From Gnetum montanum (Eukaryota; Streptophyta; Gnetopsida; Gnetales; Gnetaceae), in assembly GCA_015680685.1 (NCBI GenBank), contig MNCI01008651.1, positions 334,120-398,119 on the forward strand: a DNA stretch of 64,000 nt, given 5' to 3'. Within the stretch, counting starts at the first letter, position 1. Each line of letters opens with the position of its first letter. Of the stretch, positions 35,430 to 46,063 are shown one piece after another. The notes beneath the pieces are model-generated. The model made no database searches and had not been told where the DNA came from. It saw only the letters and a program-made list of their open reading frames with translations. Position numbers and translations under genes: made by a program.

Positions 35430-35950
35430 TAGCCTTTATATGCAATTAAATCCTATATCACTATATGTGATGCATGAAACTCTCTTCTTCTCTACTATAC
35501 CATGTTTTTTTTCATTAGAGATTTCAAAGAAAAGGTTCCTAATTCCTTGCTTGGCATCAATAGTATTCAGCCAAGCTTTTCCCATGATGATGAAGAATTC
35601 TTCCTTATAATTATCTACATAAATCACTAGGAAAACAATAGGATATGAACATTTATTAATGATCATTATAATATTTTCACTAATCCTGAAGGAATGATGA
35701 TGGATTGGTCTATAGGCTCTAACCTAATATTGCATTTCTTGAGTGGTGGTAGGTTTCATACTTTGTAAATTTTTTGAGAGTTCAAATTGGCTATGGAACT
35801 TTATTTTAATAGAGCCTTACATAGTGTATTTATTACAATCTACAAATAAATTAAGGCACCTTCCAAATCAATTCTTTTTAGTAAGATATCATATTACTAT
35901 TTAATATATAACATCATGAGTTAAAATAATTATTTACACTTTACAAGGAC
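35430..35950 (-). pseudogene. Element C protease region
   Basis: Minus strand. A 76-codon open stretch reads CSYPIVFLVIYVDNYKEEF, FIIMGKAWLNTIDAKQGI and RVSCITYSD. These match CGWSYLANFLVIEVNSNKG, PIIMGSAWLSTINACLGI and KVPCITYSD of element 1 almost position by position. The active-site region upstream (about 35,700-35,900) is too decayed to read. Confidence 0.8.
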
Positions 35951-36599
35951 TTTAGCTTAAAGATAATTCATTGGATATCAAGAGGTAGTTGGTATGGGGT
36001 TCATAATCACATATGCCTATAAATGTTTAGATGGATTGGTTGCTTTGAAAAATAGTTATTTCCTAGGCTTATGCTTAGAACCACTTAAGCTACCTTCCAC
36101 CAAAAAATTTACTACTCTTGTGGCATTCCACTGTTGTGGCTATGGAGGGATGTTTCCTTGCATTAATAAAGTAGATAGTAAAGGATTTGAGGTGTGAGTT
36201 TAAGAGTGTTGTGAAGGATGAGAATTGTAAGTGGAAGAAGGTTTAGCATGTGGAGTATTAGGTTTGTGATACTCTAGAGGATAATAATGATAAGTAGAGA
36301 TATGTGTGGCAAAGCCATTGGGAGATACAGGTTGTTGAACATAATACCTATAACAATCAAGTTTTTTATAAAGGTATTATTGTCTTGGTGGTGACATCCC
36401 CCATTCCTATGATTTTACCACTGTTGATAGTATTCTTAAGATTATGGTGGAGCCCTACTTAGGTAGTACTATTGCTAGTGATAAGGTTGTTGATAGTTTT
36501 TTTTAAGGAAAAGGTAGCCTCCTTAGTATCTACCTTTAATGAATTCTAGGTTTAAGGCATAAACTCATATTCTTGGAGATGTGATATTACTAGGCTATT

Positions 36600-37800
36600 A
36601 CCCTTTAGATGTTCATATTATAATCCTCTAACTTAGAGTCTGTAACCTTCTCTATTGTAGCTACTTTTTCTTTTTGTTGATAATAGTAATTTATTACATA
36701 TCTCTTCTTTCTCTTATCCTTATCTTTGGTTCTTTCTTGTTCTACTTTCTTCTCCATGATCTTAAGTGCTATTTGAAATTTTTTATCTATAGAGTCCAAC
36801 ATATTATCAACCTTTGCTAAAATTATAGTAACTAATTTCTAGATAGGCAAGGTATTTCTCTATACTACTTCCTCTAATGGTGCTTCTTCATCAAGTTCAT
36901 AGATATACATCTTTGTTTAAGGATAGAGGAATCCTTGTTGAACTTCTTTGTGCTTTTTATCTTTTTGAGTTCATCTTCCTATTTTTCACTTAATCAATGA
37001 GCCTTTGGATTTAATAGATTCTCATCTTAGATAATTTTCCTTGGGCATTGACATTAAGAGCCTCCCTTGTTTGGGAGTCCATCTATAATATGGCTTAGTT
37101 GTTCCTATTAAGAAAATCCATAACCTAAGCATCAGTGAAGGAGAAAATAATACTTAGCTAAGACTACATTAAGGAACTTATGGTTTCCTTGTCTCCACTC
37201 TTGAATCTGGTTTCTCGAGTTGGACACTTGGGATTACATTTGGTATTTATCATTGTACTTCACCTTCTAATGGATTCTAGGTTCAGAGACTAGTACCAAC
37301 TTTCTATTTCTTTAATTAGTATCCTTGGAACGATATTCAACTTTCTTTATTTGTTTTCAAAGTTATGTAAGGCATACAAATAATGTTGTGAATATGTGTT
37401 GTAGCCTCTCTCGAGTTTAGGGATATTATTCATATCTAGCCATTTGATTTAAATATCCTTCAAATACCTAGTAGGGATGTATACTACCTCCTAGATGTTA
37501 ATCATTCACCTTTTAACAAGAAATGATTCATTATAATCATCTGGTTCTCATGGTTCCTATCATGATCATGTCTCATGTGATCTTTCCTACTCCACCTTTA
37601 TTTGTTTTTATATTAATATTTTTGTTCTTTCCTTTCTTCTTATTAACCATCTCTACAATAGTCTCTTCTATCATCTTTACCAAGTCTATAATAATTTTCC
37701 ATCCTATCTTGGTCATGTTCACCCTCATTAGAGCTTCACGATGAGGATGGAAAACTAGGAGAGTTATGTTAGCTTGCTCTCCTTTGCTAAATCCTTTCAT
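36600..37800 (-). pseudogene. Element C gag
   Basis: Minus strand. The core (about 37,450-37,060) reads WLDMNNIPKLERGYN, RILIKEIESWY and LESIRR, matching RLDMNNIPQFEGGYN, RTLIKEAKSWYQ and PETIRRW of element 1. A Lys/Glu-rich stretch at 36,605-36,802 (LDSIDKKFQIALKIMEKK) matches LDSKIETVLKIVEESKE. Upstream, 37,573-37,800 is the basic N-terminal region. Multiple stops. Confidence 0.78.
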
Positions 37801-38499
37801 GTTCTCTTGATTACCTACTTAAGGACCTTCGACTTGAGGTCCTCCTTGTCTTAGATCTTATTCTTCCCTTACCTTGGTTTCTTATCAATACTAAACATAG
37901 CCGTGGATGATTCTTATCATCTCCATTGAGGGGTGGAGAATTTTGGCATTGATATTAACCAAATTATTAATCAGTATCCTCATTTTCTAATTGTAATATG
38001 AAGTAAATATTAGCTCTTTTCTCTTACAGGCTTCATGATGTGCCTCCACGAAATGGTCTTTTCATAGTTAGGCCTTAGTGGACTAGTAGTATCAATAGCT
38101 TTGTAGTTAGGAGTTGTTGCTTCAAGTCTCCATTAACATGAATGTTGACATGAGCATGAATGGAACTAAACATTCAAGTGATAACATAATGTTATCTTTT
38201 AGATCCTTCCATCATAGTTGTTTATCTTGGTGAAGAATAGAAGTGTAATCTAGATAGTATGAGTCTAGATGTTAATACCCTACTTTTAGTTGTTGTGGTA
38301 CTTGGTTCCAATCCTTAATTATTTTTTCATGTCCCTTTGCTAAATCATCTCTAGGTGGGAATTTTCCCTATGAGAAGAAGATATTTGATGCTTTATAAGT
38401 GTATCTTAAAATAAATATTATTATTTTTGGATAATTAATCTTTCTAGGATCTAATAGTGATACTTGAATAATCCTAACTATCTAAAGTACTAGCATCAA

Positions 38500-38517
38500 T
38501 CCCTAATGATGATACCA
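38500..38517 (-). other. Heavily decayed tRNA-Asp primer-binding site of element C
   Basis: On the minus strand TGGTATCATCATTAGGGA aligns without gaps to TGGCGCCGTTGCCGGGGA. Nine positions match, and all nine mismatches are transitions. It lies one base after the LTR end (TGATG on the plus strand at 38519). Confidence 0.7.
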
Positions 38518-38518
38518 A

Positions 38519-38710
38519 TGATGAGTGGTAGAGTGGATCCTACACCCAATCATACAAATCACAAGCATTCAGATGTAATCAAATTAAATTCCATGGACTA
38601 AGCCTACTTCAATGCCTTAGATAGCTAAATGTTAGATCACCAATCATTATCTGTCCAAACCATACTTATGTAAACTTAATTCATATAGTTAAGTTGGTGA
38701 GGACTAGGTC
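38519..38710 (-). repeat. U5 end of the element C 5' LTR
   Basis: Minus strand. It ends GGTGTAGGATCCACTC then CTACCACTCATCA, like the GTAGGGGTACC...CACTCATCA ends of the other family LTRs, and preserves the sequence order of the 1-669 LTR (ACTAAACCATA, GATAGCGA, CTATCTAGATG words). It is cut at about 38,711 by an unrelated block. Confidence 0.65.
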
Positions 38711-39570
38711 CTAACACCCTAAATTGAAGAAAATCCCTACAAAATTCTTACAAGAACATACAATGAAAAAGAATTACAGAATAACTACTCTTTATTTTTT
38801 TAAAAAAACTATGAAGATTCACACAAATGTTGGAAGCAAAAACCTCATGAATAGACAATACTTAATATCCTCACAATCAAACTACTCTTACATAAGACAC
38901 AAGCTAAACAAAAATGGCTCTCTTTCATCCTCTTCACACAATGGTCAAACATGACTCAATATTATGAACAAGAATGTTCAAGATGAGCTTCACATACTTT
39001 TCTCTCAACTCACTTTCTCCCTGTTTCTCTAGAGGTACCTTGGAGGCTTTCTCTTCATCTCATACTTAGGAGACCTTTCCTTTTAATCTCCACAATCAAA
39101 CTTATGCCTTAATGTCTTTTAATAGATTTTCAAGTGACCTTTCATCTTTTCTCCATATTACAATTCCATTCAAAATTCATTGGAATCTATACAATATGTC
39201 TTTTAAGAGGAGAGAAGATCTTTTTCAAGTATTGAGATGTCCATAGTAGATGTCTTTTGGATGTAGAAGATACCTTTTTCTAAAGCTAGAGTTAACATAG
39301 AAGACATATATGAGCAAAAAAGTAAATGTCTATTACCGAAACAAGACATATTTTCTCTTAGATTAGACATCTATCCTATAGATGATATTTTTATCTTGGT
39401 AGGGATAGAAATAAAGATACTTATTTCGAGGCTTGGAATATTTAGATACCTTCAAAAAAGTTCCCACTAATCCAAGAACTCCATGAACTCATCAAAATAG
39501 TCTCAAAACACCTTTAAACATGCCAAAACTTAATGACACATTGGTCTAGTTGATATCCACATTAGCATCA
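38711..39570 (-). repeat. Probable LTR of an unidentified family
   Basis: Read on the minus strand it starts TGATGCTAATGTGG at 39,570, preceded by a purine tract TCTTTTTAAGGGGAA (39,585-39,571) that would be a typical gypsy PPT. It contains AATAAAGAG near 38,800 and no ORF. The inner boundary near 38,711 is uncertain, and no target duplication could be fixed. Confidence 0.45.
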
Positions 39571-39911
39571 TTCCCCTTAAAAAGACACTTGATTCCCAAA
39601 AAAAAGATATACTTGGTATAGCTATTGCCCACTCACATAGGCCACAGCACACATAACAAAGCAAAAACATACATGGACTAGTTAGAGCTTACAACATTTT
39701 GTCTCCATCATCCAACACTTATACCATAATGTATGCATGACACACATAGACACACATGTACATCGTAGCACAATTTCATGCTTACATCCTAATGGGAAAT
39801 TACATGAAAGAAAAATGAATCTAATCTTTACTCTAAAAGGCTCCCCCATGATTTTATTTTAGGTATAGCACTTCACATTGGAATTTTTTAAATGTTTTCA
39901 AGAGAAAATTA

Positions 39912-40586
39912 GAAGGGCTTCCTCTAATGAGGTCCATTCAACATCAAATTGATTTTATGGTTGAAGAAACCATCCCAAATGAGAAATCTTCCCACATCAA
40001 AGCAAAGTGTTGCATAAGTAAGTGAATTACTCTCTAATGGATTCATTAAGAAATTCATTTCTCCTTGTGCCATTCTAGTTGATTGTGTTTCAAAGAAAGA
40101 TACATATGAGATAAGAATATGCATAGATTCTAGAGTTATCAATAGAATTACTATCAAGTATAGGTTTGCAATTCCTAGAATAGATGACATTTTTTATGTA
40201 CCTTCCATTGCTAAAATTTTCTTTAAGAATGACTTAAAGAGTGATTATCATCAAAAAAATTTTAGACCAAGATATGAACTGAAAAAAACCTTGAAGATAC
40301 TGGATGGTTTGTATAAATGGTTAGTCATGCCTTTTGGACTAACCAATGCCCCAACAACATTCATAAGACTTATGCATGAGTTTTTGAAGGATATTATTAG
40401 GAAATGTTATATAGATTCTTTTAATCATATCATTACCTATAGTTCTAATGAGAAGAAACATGTGCAACACTTGAGATTGGTGTGCTTAAATTTACAAGAG
40501 GCCCAATTGGTAATCAATGTTAAGAAATATCATTTTATGAAGAAGAAGATTGTCTACTTAGGTCATGTTATTTCTAAAACCAAGTC
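39912..40586 (+). pseudogene. Chromovirus-type reverse transcriptase fragment
   Basis: The start reads GLPLMRSIQHQIDFMV, the diagnostic LPPxRxIQHxIDL region of plant chromovirus RTs, different from the Athila RTs here. It continues with SPCAIL, ICIDSRVINRITIKYRFAIP, YKWLVMPFGLTNAPTTFIRL and VYLGHVIS. The YFDDIL motif has decayed to YIDSFNHII. The N-terminal half has stops; 40,291-40,593 is open. It ends abruptly at the LINE (40,587). No matching gag or integrase was found nearby. Confidence 0.85.
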
Positions 40587-42005
40587 AAAATAACTAAATA
40601 GTAATATTTAAAAAAATTCAAAGTACATGAGATAAATGAAGAGCGAGTCTAAATAAAAAAACCCAATATTGGAAATCACTTTTCAAGTTTTTATCCTTAC
40701 AACCCATCTTAAAAAATATCCCCTCAAGCATAAGGAAAGGATTAGACCTTGCCTTTACTTAGAAGTATCCTCAGAGGATAACACTTACTTCTTACTAAAG
40801 GATTTCTTATAAAGAGAAGGAGAAAACTCTCTCTAAATGCAAAAGAAGACATCAATCAGAAATAATACACAATTAACAATAGATGTTGTCCATTTTTAAG
40901 CTTCCAAAACAAAAAGAAATTAATACTATAGAAAATAAATTAATTGTTCAAGTTTGACTAGAAGCTTTTTTTTTCTTGAAGTTATAGTTAAAAAGAGACA
41001 TCTTTGAGAATATAATATCTAAGTCATAAAGAGAAGTCATAGTATGCTCTGACTGTTGGAAAATAATTGCACATCAAAGCTTCCAAATAGAGTAGAAAAC
41101 AAGAAGGTGAAGACATTTCTAAATACCAAAAAAAAAACAAAAAACAAAACAAAAACAAGAAAAAGAAAGTAGAAAAAGTAGGTTAATCACCAAGAATGAT
41201 TTTATTGATGCTTAGTTAAAAGTTATAAATTCTAGATGTCCATTTCCAAGCATGATGTGCAAAAAAATACTCAAAAAGAACATGAGAAAATGAGTCTTCA
41301 CTTTTGCAAAGAAAACATTGAGGAGAAAAAAATTCTCATATGTTTAAGATGGATACTAATATGAAGATCTTGATGAATAAGACATCATAAAAAATTATAA
41401 ATTTTTGAAAAGGTAGGATCTCTTCAAATATCTTACATTTTTCTCATCAAAAAATATGGTAAAAATTGTATTTTCTATTGAATTTTTTATGAATAAAATC
41501 ATTCTTTGTAATAATCTCATATGCATCTTTAAAGTTAAGAAAAAAAATTAGACTTACCATCTTTCTAAAAAATAACTACAAAAGTCCTATGTAAACTAGT
41601 CCAGTTTAAACAAATTCTCATGATCAAAAATTAATGGTTTAAAGTCCTTTTTCCCTTTCTATTCAAACCATAGAGACTAGAAGCTTCCTTTAATGCAATC
41701 CATCTATCATGTATACATAGACAAGAAATTATAGTAATACCAAATTTGTTCCAAGCGGTACAGAATCAAAATGAATTAGTAGTCCAAGCTCCTTTATTAA
41801 AAGAAAGCTACCATGAGCTAATTTGCTTAAGTATTTATTCTAAAATTATAATATGATTATAATTCCAATACTTACTAAGTTTGCGCCATGTCTTCCAAAT
41901 TTGTTTAATAATTGAAGAATTAAGAATTGAGATGGCCTAATAAAAAAGAAGACAATGAAGAAAGTTATTAAATGACCAACTATTATCATTTTTAGGTTTT
42001 CCTTA
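40587..42005 (-). repeat. Inverted repeat arm 1 (LINE 3' part)
   Basis: 1,419 bp, matching the reverse complement of 44,549-45,966 along its whole length with scattered single differences. The boundaries are sharp: outside 40,587 lies the chromovirus RT, outside 42,005 the LINE continues. Confidence 0.95.
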
Positions 42006-42419
42006 TATAAGTTCATTTCTTAAAAGGATCATCCAAATATGATCTTCATTAATGTACTTTGCAATCCATTTAACCATGAAAGAAATACTTGGCTATAAGA
42101 ATTAATAAGGATAAGTCCTTCATTTTTATTAGTAATAGTAAAAATATCTCAAGCAAATCTAGAAAAGTCTTTTTAATTTTACTTAGCAAACTGAAGAAAT
42201 TGATAAATAATATGATCAATTCTATCATAAAAAGTTTTAAAAAGAGCTTAACAACTAGAGTAATAAACGTGAGATTGAACTATCTACTCAACAAATAAAA
42301 CTTTACATGAAAGGGGAAGCTTTTTTTTTTTTTTTTCTATTTATTAATCTTCTTTTCAGTTTTATTAACAATATAATTCCATAAAATAGTAAGATTAGGC
42401 TTAAAAGTAAAAGGTATTC

Positions 42420-43400
42420 CTAAAATTTTGAAGAAAGAATCTTTTCTTAAAGATTTTTTAAGGCTTGAGAGTAACCCATTTATCAATATTACCATTACAA
42501 TAAACAATAGATTCTTTCTAATTGATAAGAAATCTAGATAACTTGTAATGATCCTCCACTCTATCTAATAGAATATTCATATGTTGTAAAGAATTGTTAA
42601 TCATGAAAAAAGAATCATCTAGAAAATGCATGTTAAGAAATTATGTGCATTGATTATTAATTAAATTTTCTTTAATGATATTCTTTTGTACACCATAATG
42701 CAAATTATGTAAAAGGAAGTCTACAACAATAATAAAAAGCTAGGGAGCTAAAGAACAACCTTGATGAATTGACCATTGGTAATAAAAAAAACTCCATTTA
42801 AAATTTATAGTAGCTTGAGCATTAGCATTAGTAAGTATAATACAGAAAAGATAAATAAATAATCACCAAATCCTAGTTTATAGGGATAAAAAATAAGGAA
42901 AGTTCATTCAATCCTATTTTAAGTTTTAGCATATTCTATCTTAATAAGACCAATATCCTGGTTAGTATCAAAAGCCCACTACATTCTCTCCCAATTTGTA
43001 ATAACATTGTTGAAGATATGTTTGCATTTAACAAAACCTCTTTACTTAGGTATGATGATATCTTTTATAATCTTTTGAATATAAAAAGTAATGCATTTAG
43101 CTAAAATTTTATGTGTTGTTAAGAAAAGTAATAGGTCTTGAACTATCAATATGTTAAAGATCTCCATTCTTATGAAGAAGACAAATCATATATTTATTAA
43201 TATTTTTAATAACTTCTTAGAAAACATAAAAGAGATCATATTCAAAAATATCATAATGTTTCTTAAATAATTTAATTAGAAAACCATGAAATCATGGAGC
43301 TTTACCATATGCTAAACTAAAAGAAACTACTTTGATTTCTTCCACTGTAATTTTTGCTTTAAGAATACTTTAATGTGCTTTAGTTATAAGATGAGGAATA
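42420..43400 (-). pseudogene. LINE reverse transcriptase
   Basis: Minus strand. An LSYGKAP...FHGFLIKLFKKHY stretch corresponds to the KAPGPDGFPAEFYK start of plant L1 RT. NKYMICLLHKNGD and SRPITFLNN match the LIPK...FRPISLCN region. HQGCSLAP is the G-C-x-L-S/A-P motif, and MHFLDDSFF holds the catalytic aspartates (usual FADD). SRFLINxKESIVYCNG matches the SGLxINxxKS region. Numerous stops and frame changes. It would have copied LINE RNA at a nicked target. Confidence 0.8.
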
Positions 43401-43936
43401 TGCATACTAGAGGCCTCAAAGGTTTTCTTGCTAAAACCTTTAGAAAAAATGGAAGAAAAATAATTAGCTTAAAAAATTATTAATAGTCCTTAGATTTATA
43501 ATTATGGAATCATTTATATAAAGTGATTCCAATTTAAGTATCCAAATATTTTTCTTTTAAAATTCTAAAAAATCACTTGCAAGATTGTTCTTCAATTTTT
43601 AGCTAGGACATGCAACTTTTAGTGAGACCATTATTAGCTTGAAAAGGATCCCAACATTAGCATAATGATCTTTAGCCAAGGATTTTTAAGTTTCAATATA
43701 AAAGTGATTCTTGTTTCAAAGGGTTTGCATTTTCTTGATAGAATTTACAAGATCCTCATTGACTTGACTCTTTCACCTAGCAAATTACTTTTCAAATCAT
43801 CTTGCATAATTTATAACCTTAAAAAGAGTTTGCTACTACTATTTAATCCAATCAATATTTTTAGTTAGTTTCTTTTTACATTCCATAAAAAGTTCAAAAT
43901 ATTTTTTCTAATGGGTCCTATGAACATATTACCCTT

Positions 43937-44548
43937 TGATGAGAGTGATTACTCTTAGAGTGGTTATTATTAGGGTGATTACTCTAATTATTAGAGTGGT
44001 TATTATTAGAGTGATTACTCTAATTATTAGAGTAGTTATTATTAGAGCGGTTACTCTAATTATTAGAGTGGTAGTTTCTCTAAAATTAGAGTGGTAGTTT
44101 CTCTCTAAAATTAGAGGGGCAATTTCTCTAAAATTAGAGGGGCAGTTTCTCTCTAAAATTAGAGTGGCAATTTTTGTAATTATTAGAGTAGTTGCTCCCA
44201 AGCCTATAAATACAGTGCCCAGGCGCACAATAGGGGGTAGCAAAAAGAAGAATAAATAAGAAGAATTTAGAAGAGGAATTCTTTTAGAAGTCAAGTAGCG
44301 AAACTCTAGCCAAGTGCCCGTAGCAGGAGGTCTAAGTGTAGATAGATCTTTATTTTAGCACTGTGTACCTAAGCACACCTTGTGTATGGCAATAAACACA
44401 AGCTCTTGGATTCATCCTTGCAACATTTGAGATTTGTTTTCTTACTCATTTCCTTTATTTTATTTTCTTCTACATTTATTTTATTTTATTATTTTATTTT
44501 ATTTTATGCACTTTACATTTATGTTATTAGCACATACCTAAAAAATGG
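43937..44548 (+). repeat. Truncated 5' part of a TGATG-family LTR
   Basis: It starts TGATGAGAGTG and has a U3 made of TAGAGTGATTACTCTA-type palindromes, TATA box CTATAAATA (44,204-44,212), and the family R region (CCAAGTGCCCGTAGCAGG, ATCTTTATTTTAGCA, GTACCTAAGCACA). U5 is T-rich (TTTTA)n near 44,455-44,505. It stops exactly where LINE arm 2 begins, so its 3' end is missing. Confidence 0.8.
43940..44185 (+). repeat. U3 array of TTAGAGTGATTACTCTAA palindromes
   Basis: Perfect 7-bp arms (TTAGAGT/ACTCTAA) around GATT recur with ATTATTAGAGTGGTTATT spacers, followed by four TCTAAAATTAGAG copies, themselves near-palindromic. The repetitive minus-strand ORF here is a by-product of the repeat. Confidence 0.85.
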
Positions 44549-45966
44549 TAAGGAAAACCTAAAAATGATAATAGTTGGTCATTTAATAACTTTCTTCATT
44601 GTCTTCTTTTTTATTAGGCCATCTCAATTCTTAATTCTTCAATTATTAAACAAATTTGGAAGACATGGCGCAAACTTAGTAAGTATTGGAATTATAATCA
44701 TATTATACTTTTAGAATAAATACTTAAGTAAATTAGCTCATGGTAGCTTTCTTTTAATAAAGGAGCTTGGACTACTAATTCATTTTGATTCTGTACCGCT
44801 TGGAACAAATTTGGTATTACTATAATTTCTTGTCTATGTATACATGATAGATGGATTGCATTAAAGGAAGCTTCTAGTCTCTATGGTTTGAATAGAAATG
44901 GAAAAAGGACTTTAAACCATTAATTTTTGATCATGAGAATTTATTTAAACTGGACTAGTTTACATAAGAATTTTGTAGTTATTTTTTAGAAAGATGGTAA
45001 GTCTAATTTTTTTTCTTAACTTTAAAGATGCATATGAGATTATTACAAAGAATGATTTTATTCATAAAAAATTCAATAGAAAATACAATTTTTACCATAT
45101 TTTTTGATGAGAAAAATGTAAGATATTTGAAGAGATCCTACCTTTTCAAAAATTTATAATTTTTTATGATGTCTTATTCATCAAGATCTTCATATTAGTA
45201 TCCATCTTAAACATATGAGAATTTTTTTCTCCTCAATGTTTTCTTTGCAAAAGTGAAGACTCATTTTCTCATGTTCTTTTTGAGTATTTTTTTGCACATC
45301 ATGCTTGGAAATGGACATCTAGAATTTATAACTTTTAACTAAGCATCAATAAAATCATTCTTGGTGATTAACCTACTTTTTCTACTTTCTTTTTCTTGTT
45401 TTTGTTTTGTTTTTTGTTTTTTTTTTGGTATTTAGAAATGTCTTCACCTTCTTGTTTTCTACTCTATTTGGAAGCTTTGATGTGCAATTATTTTCCAACA
45501 GTCAGAGCATACTATGACTTCTCTTTATGACTTAGATATTATATTCTCAAAGATGTCTCTTTTTAACTATAACATCAAGAAAAAAAAAGCTTCTAGTCAA
45601 ACTTGAACAATTAATTTATTTTCTATAGTATTAATTTCTTTTTGTTTTGGAAGCTTAAAAATGGACAACATCTATTGTTAATTGTGTATTATTTCTTATT
45701 GATGTCTTCTTTTGTATTTAGAGAGAGTTTTCTCCTTCTCTTTATAAGAAATCCTTTAGTAAGAAGTAAGTGTTATCCTCTGAGGATACTTCTAAGTAAA
45801 GGCAAGGTCTAATCCTTTCCTTATGCTTGAGGGGATATTTTTTAAGATGGGTTGTAAGGATAAAAACTTGAAAAGTGATTTCCAATATTGGGTTTTTTAT
45901 TTACACTTGCTCTTCATTTATCTCATGTACTTTGAATTTTTTTAAATATTACTATTTAGTTATTTT
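44549..45966 (+). repeat. Inverted repeat arm 2 (LINE 3' part, opposite orientation)
   Basis: It encodes, in plus orientation, the LINE C-terminal zinc-binding RT domain: CFLCKSEDSFSHVLFEY then AHHAWKW (about 45,230-45,313), with the last metal-ligand cysteine changed to tyrosine. Two adjacent in-frame TGA codons at 45,105-45,110 are present at the same place in arm 1 (41,444-41,449, reversed), so both arms carry the same defects. Confidence 0.93.
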
Positions 45967-46063
45967 TTATTCAAAAAACCCACTTCCATCTACATTTCCT
46001 CCCCCAAAAACAAAAAAAAAAGATAATATTCAATAGTCATTTACAAAAATTTTGGAGGAGGGG

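Larger units (their letters stand above)
32300..38710 (-). mobile_element. Element C: decayed TGATG-family element that retains pol
   Basis: Minus strand. From high to low: U5 of a TGATG-family LTR (38,710-38,519), a decayed PBS, gag, protease, RT, RNase H and integrase. Gag and protease match elements 1 and 2 specifically, not element A. It therefore represents the polymerase-bearing form of the same family. A decayed PPT-like CTTAGTCATGAGGAAG lies at about 32,315 on the minus strand. The 3' LTR is not recognised. Stops and frame changes are dense, more than in element 1. Confidence 0.75.
40587..43925 (-). mobile_element. L1-type LINE, minus strand, decayed
   Basis: Read from 43,925 down. 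It has a linker region with EEQSCK-FFRILKEKYLDT-like residues (about 43,550), RT (43,400-42,420), and a 3' domain with zinc-binding reverse-transcriptase features (42,005-40,587). No endonuclease domain is present upstream, so it is 5'-truncated. No clear poly(A) tail or target duplication was seen at 40,587. Its last 1,419 bp are repeated in inverted orientation at 44,549-45,966. Confidence 0.75.

Noticed and set aside
43929-44294. 121-codon minus-strand ORF with repeated LIITTLIIRVITL
   Set aside because: The repeats come from the palindrome array in the LTR U3, not from a protein.
44382-44714. 110-codon plus-strand ORF with hydrophobic stretches
   Set aside because: It spans the T-rich LTR U5 and the junction with LINE arm 2, two unrelated pieces of DNA. 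The hydrophobicity comes from T-rich codons.
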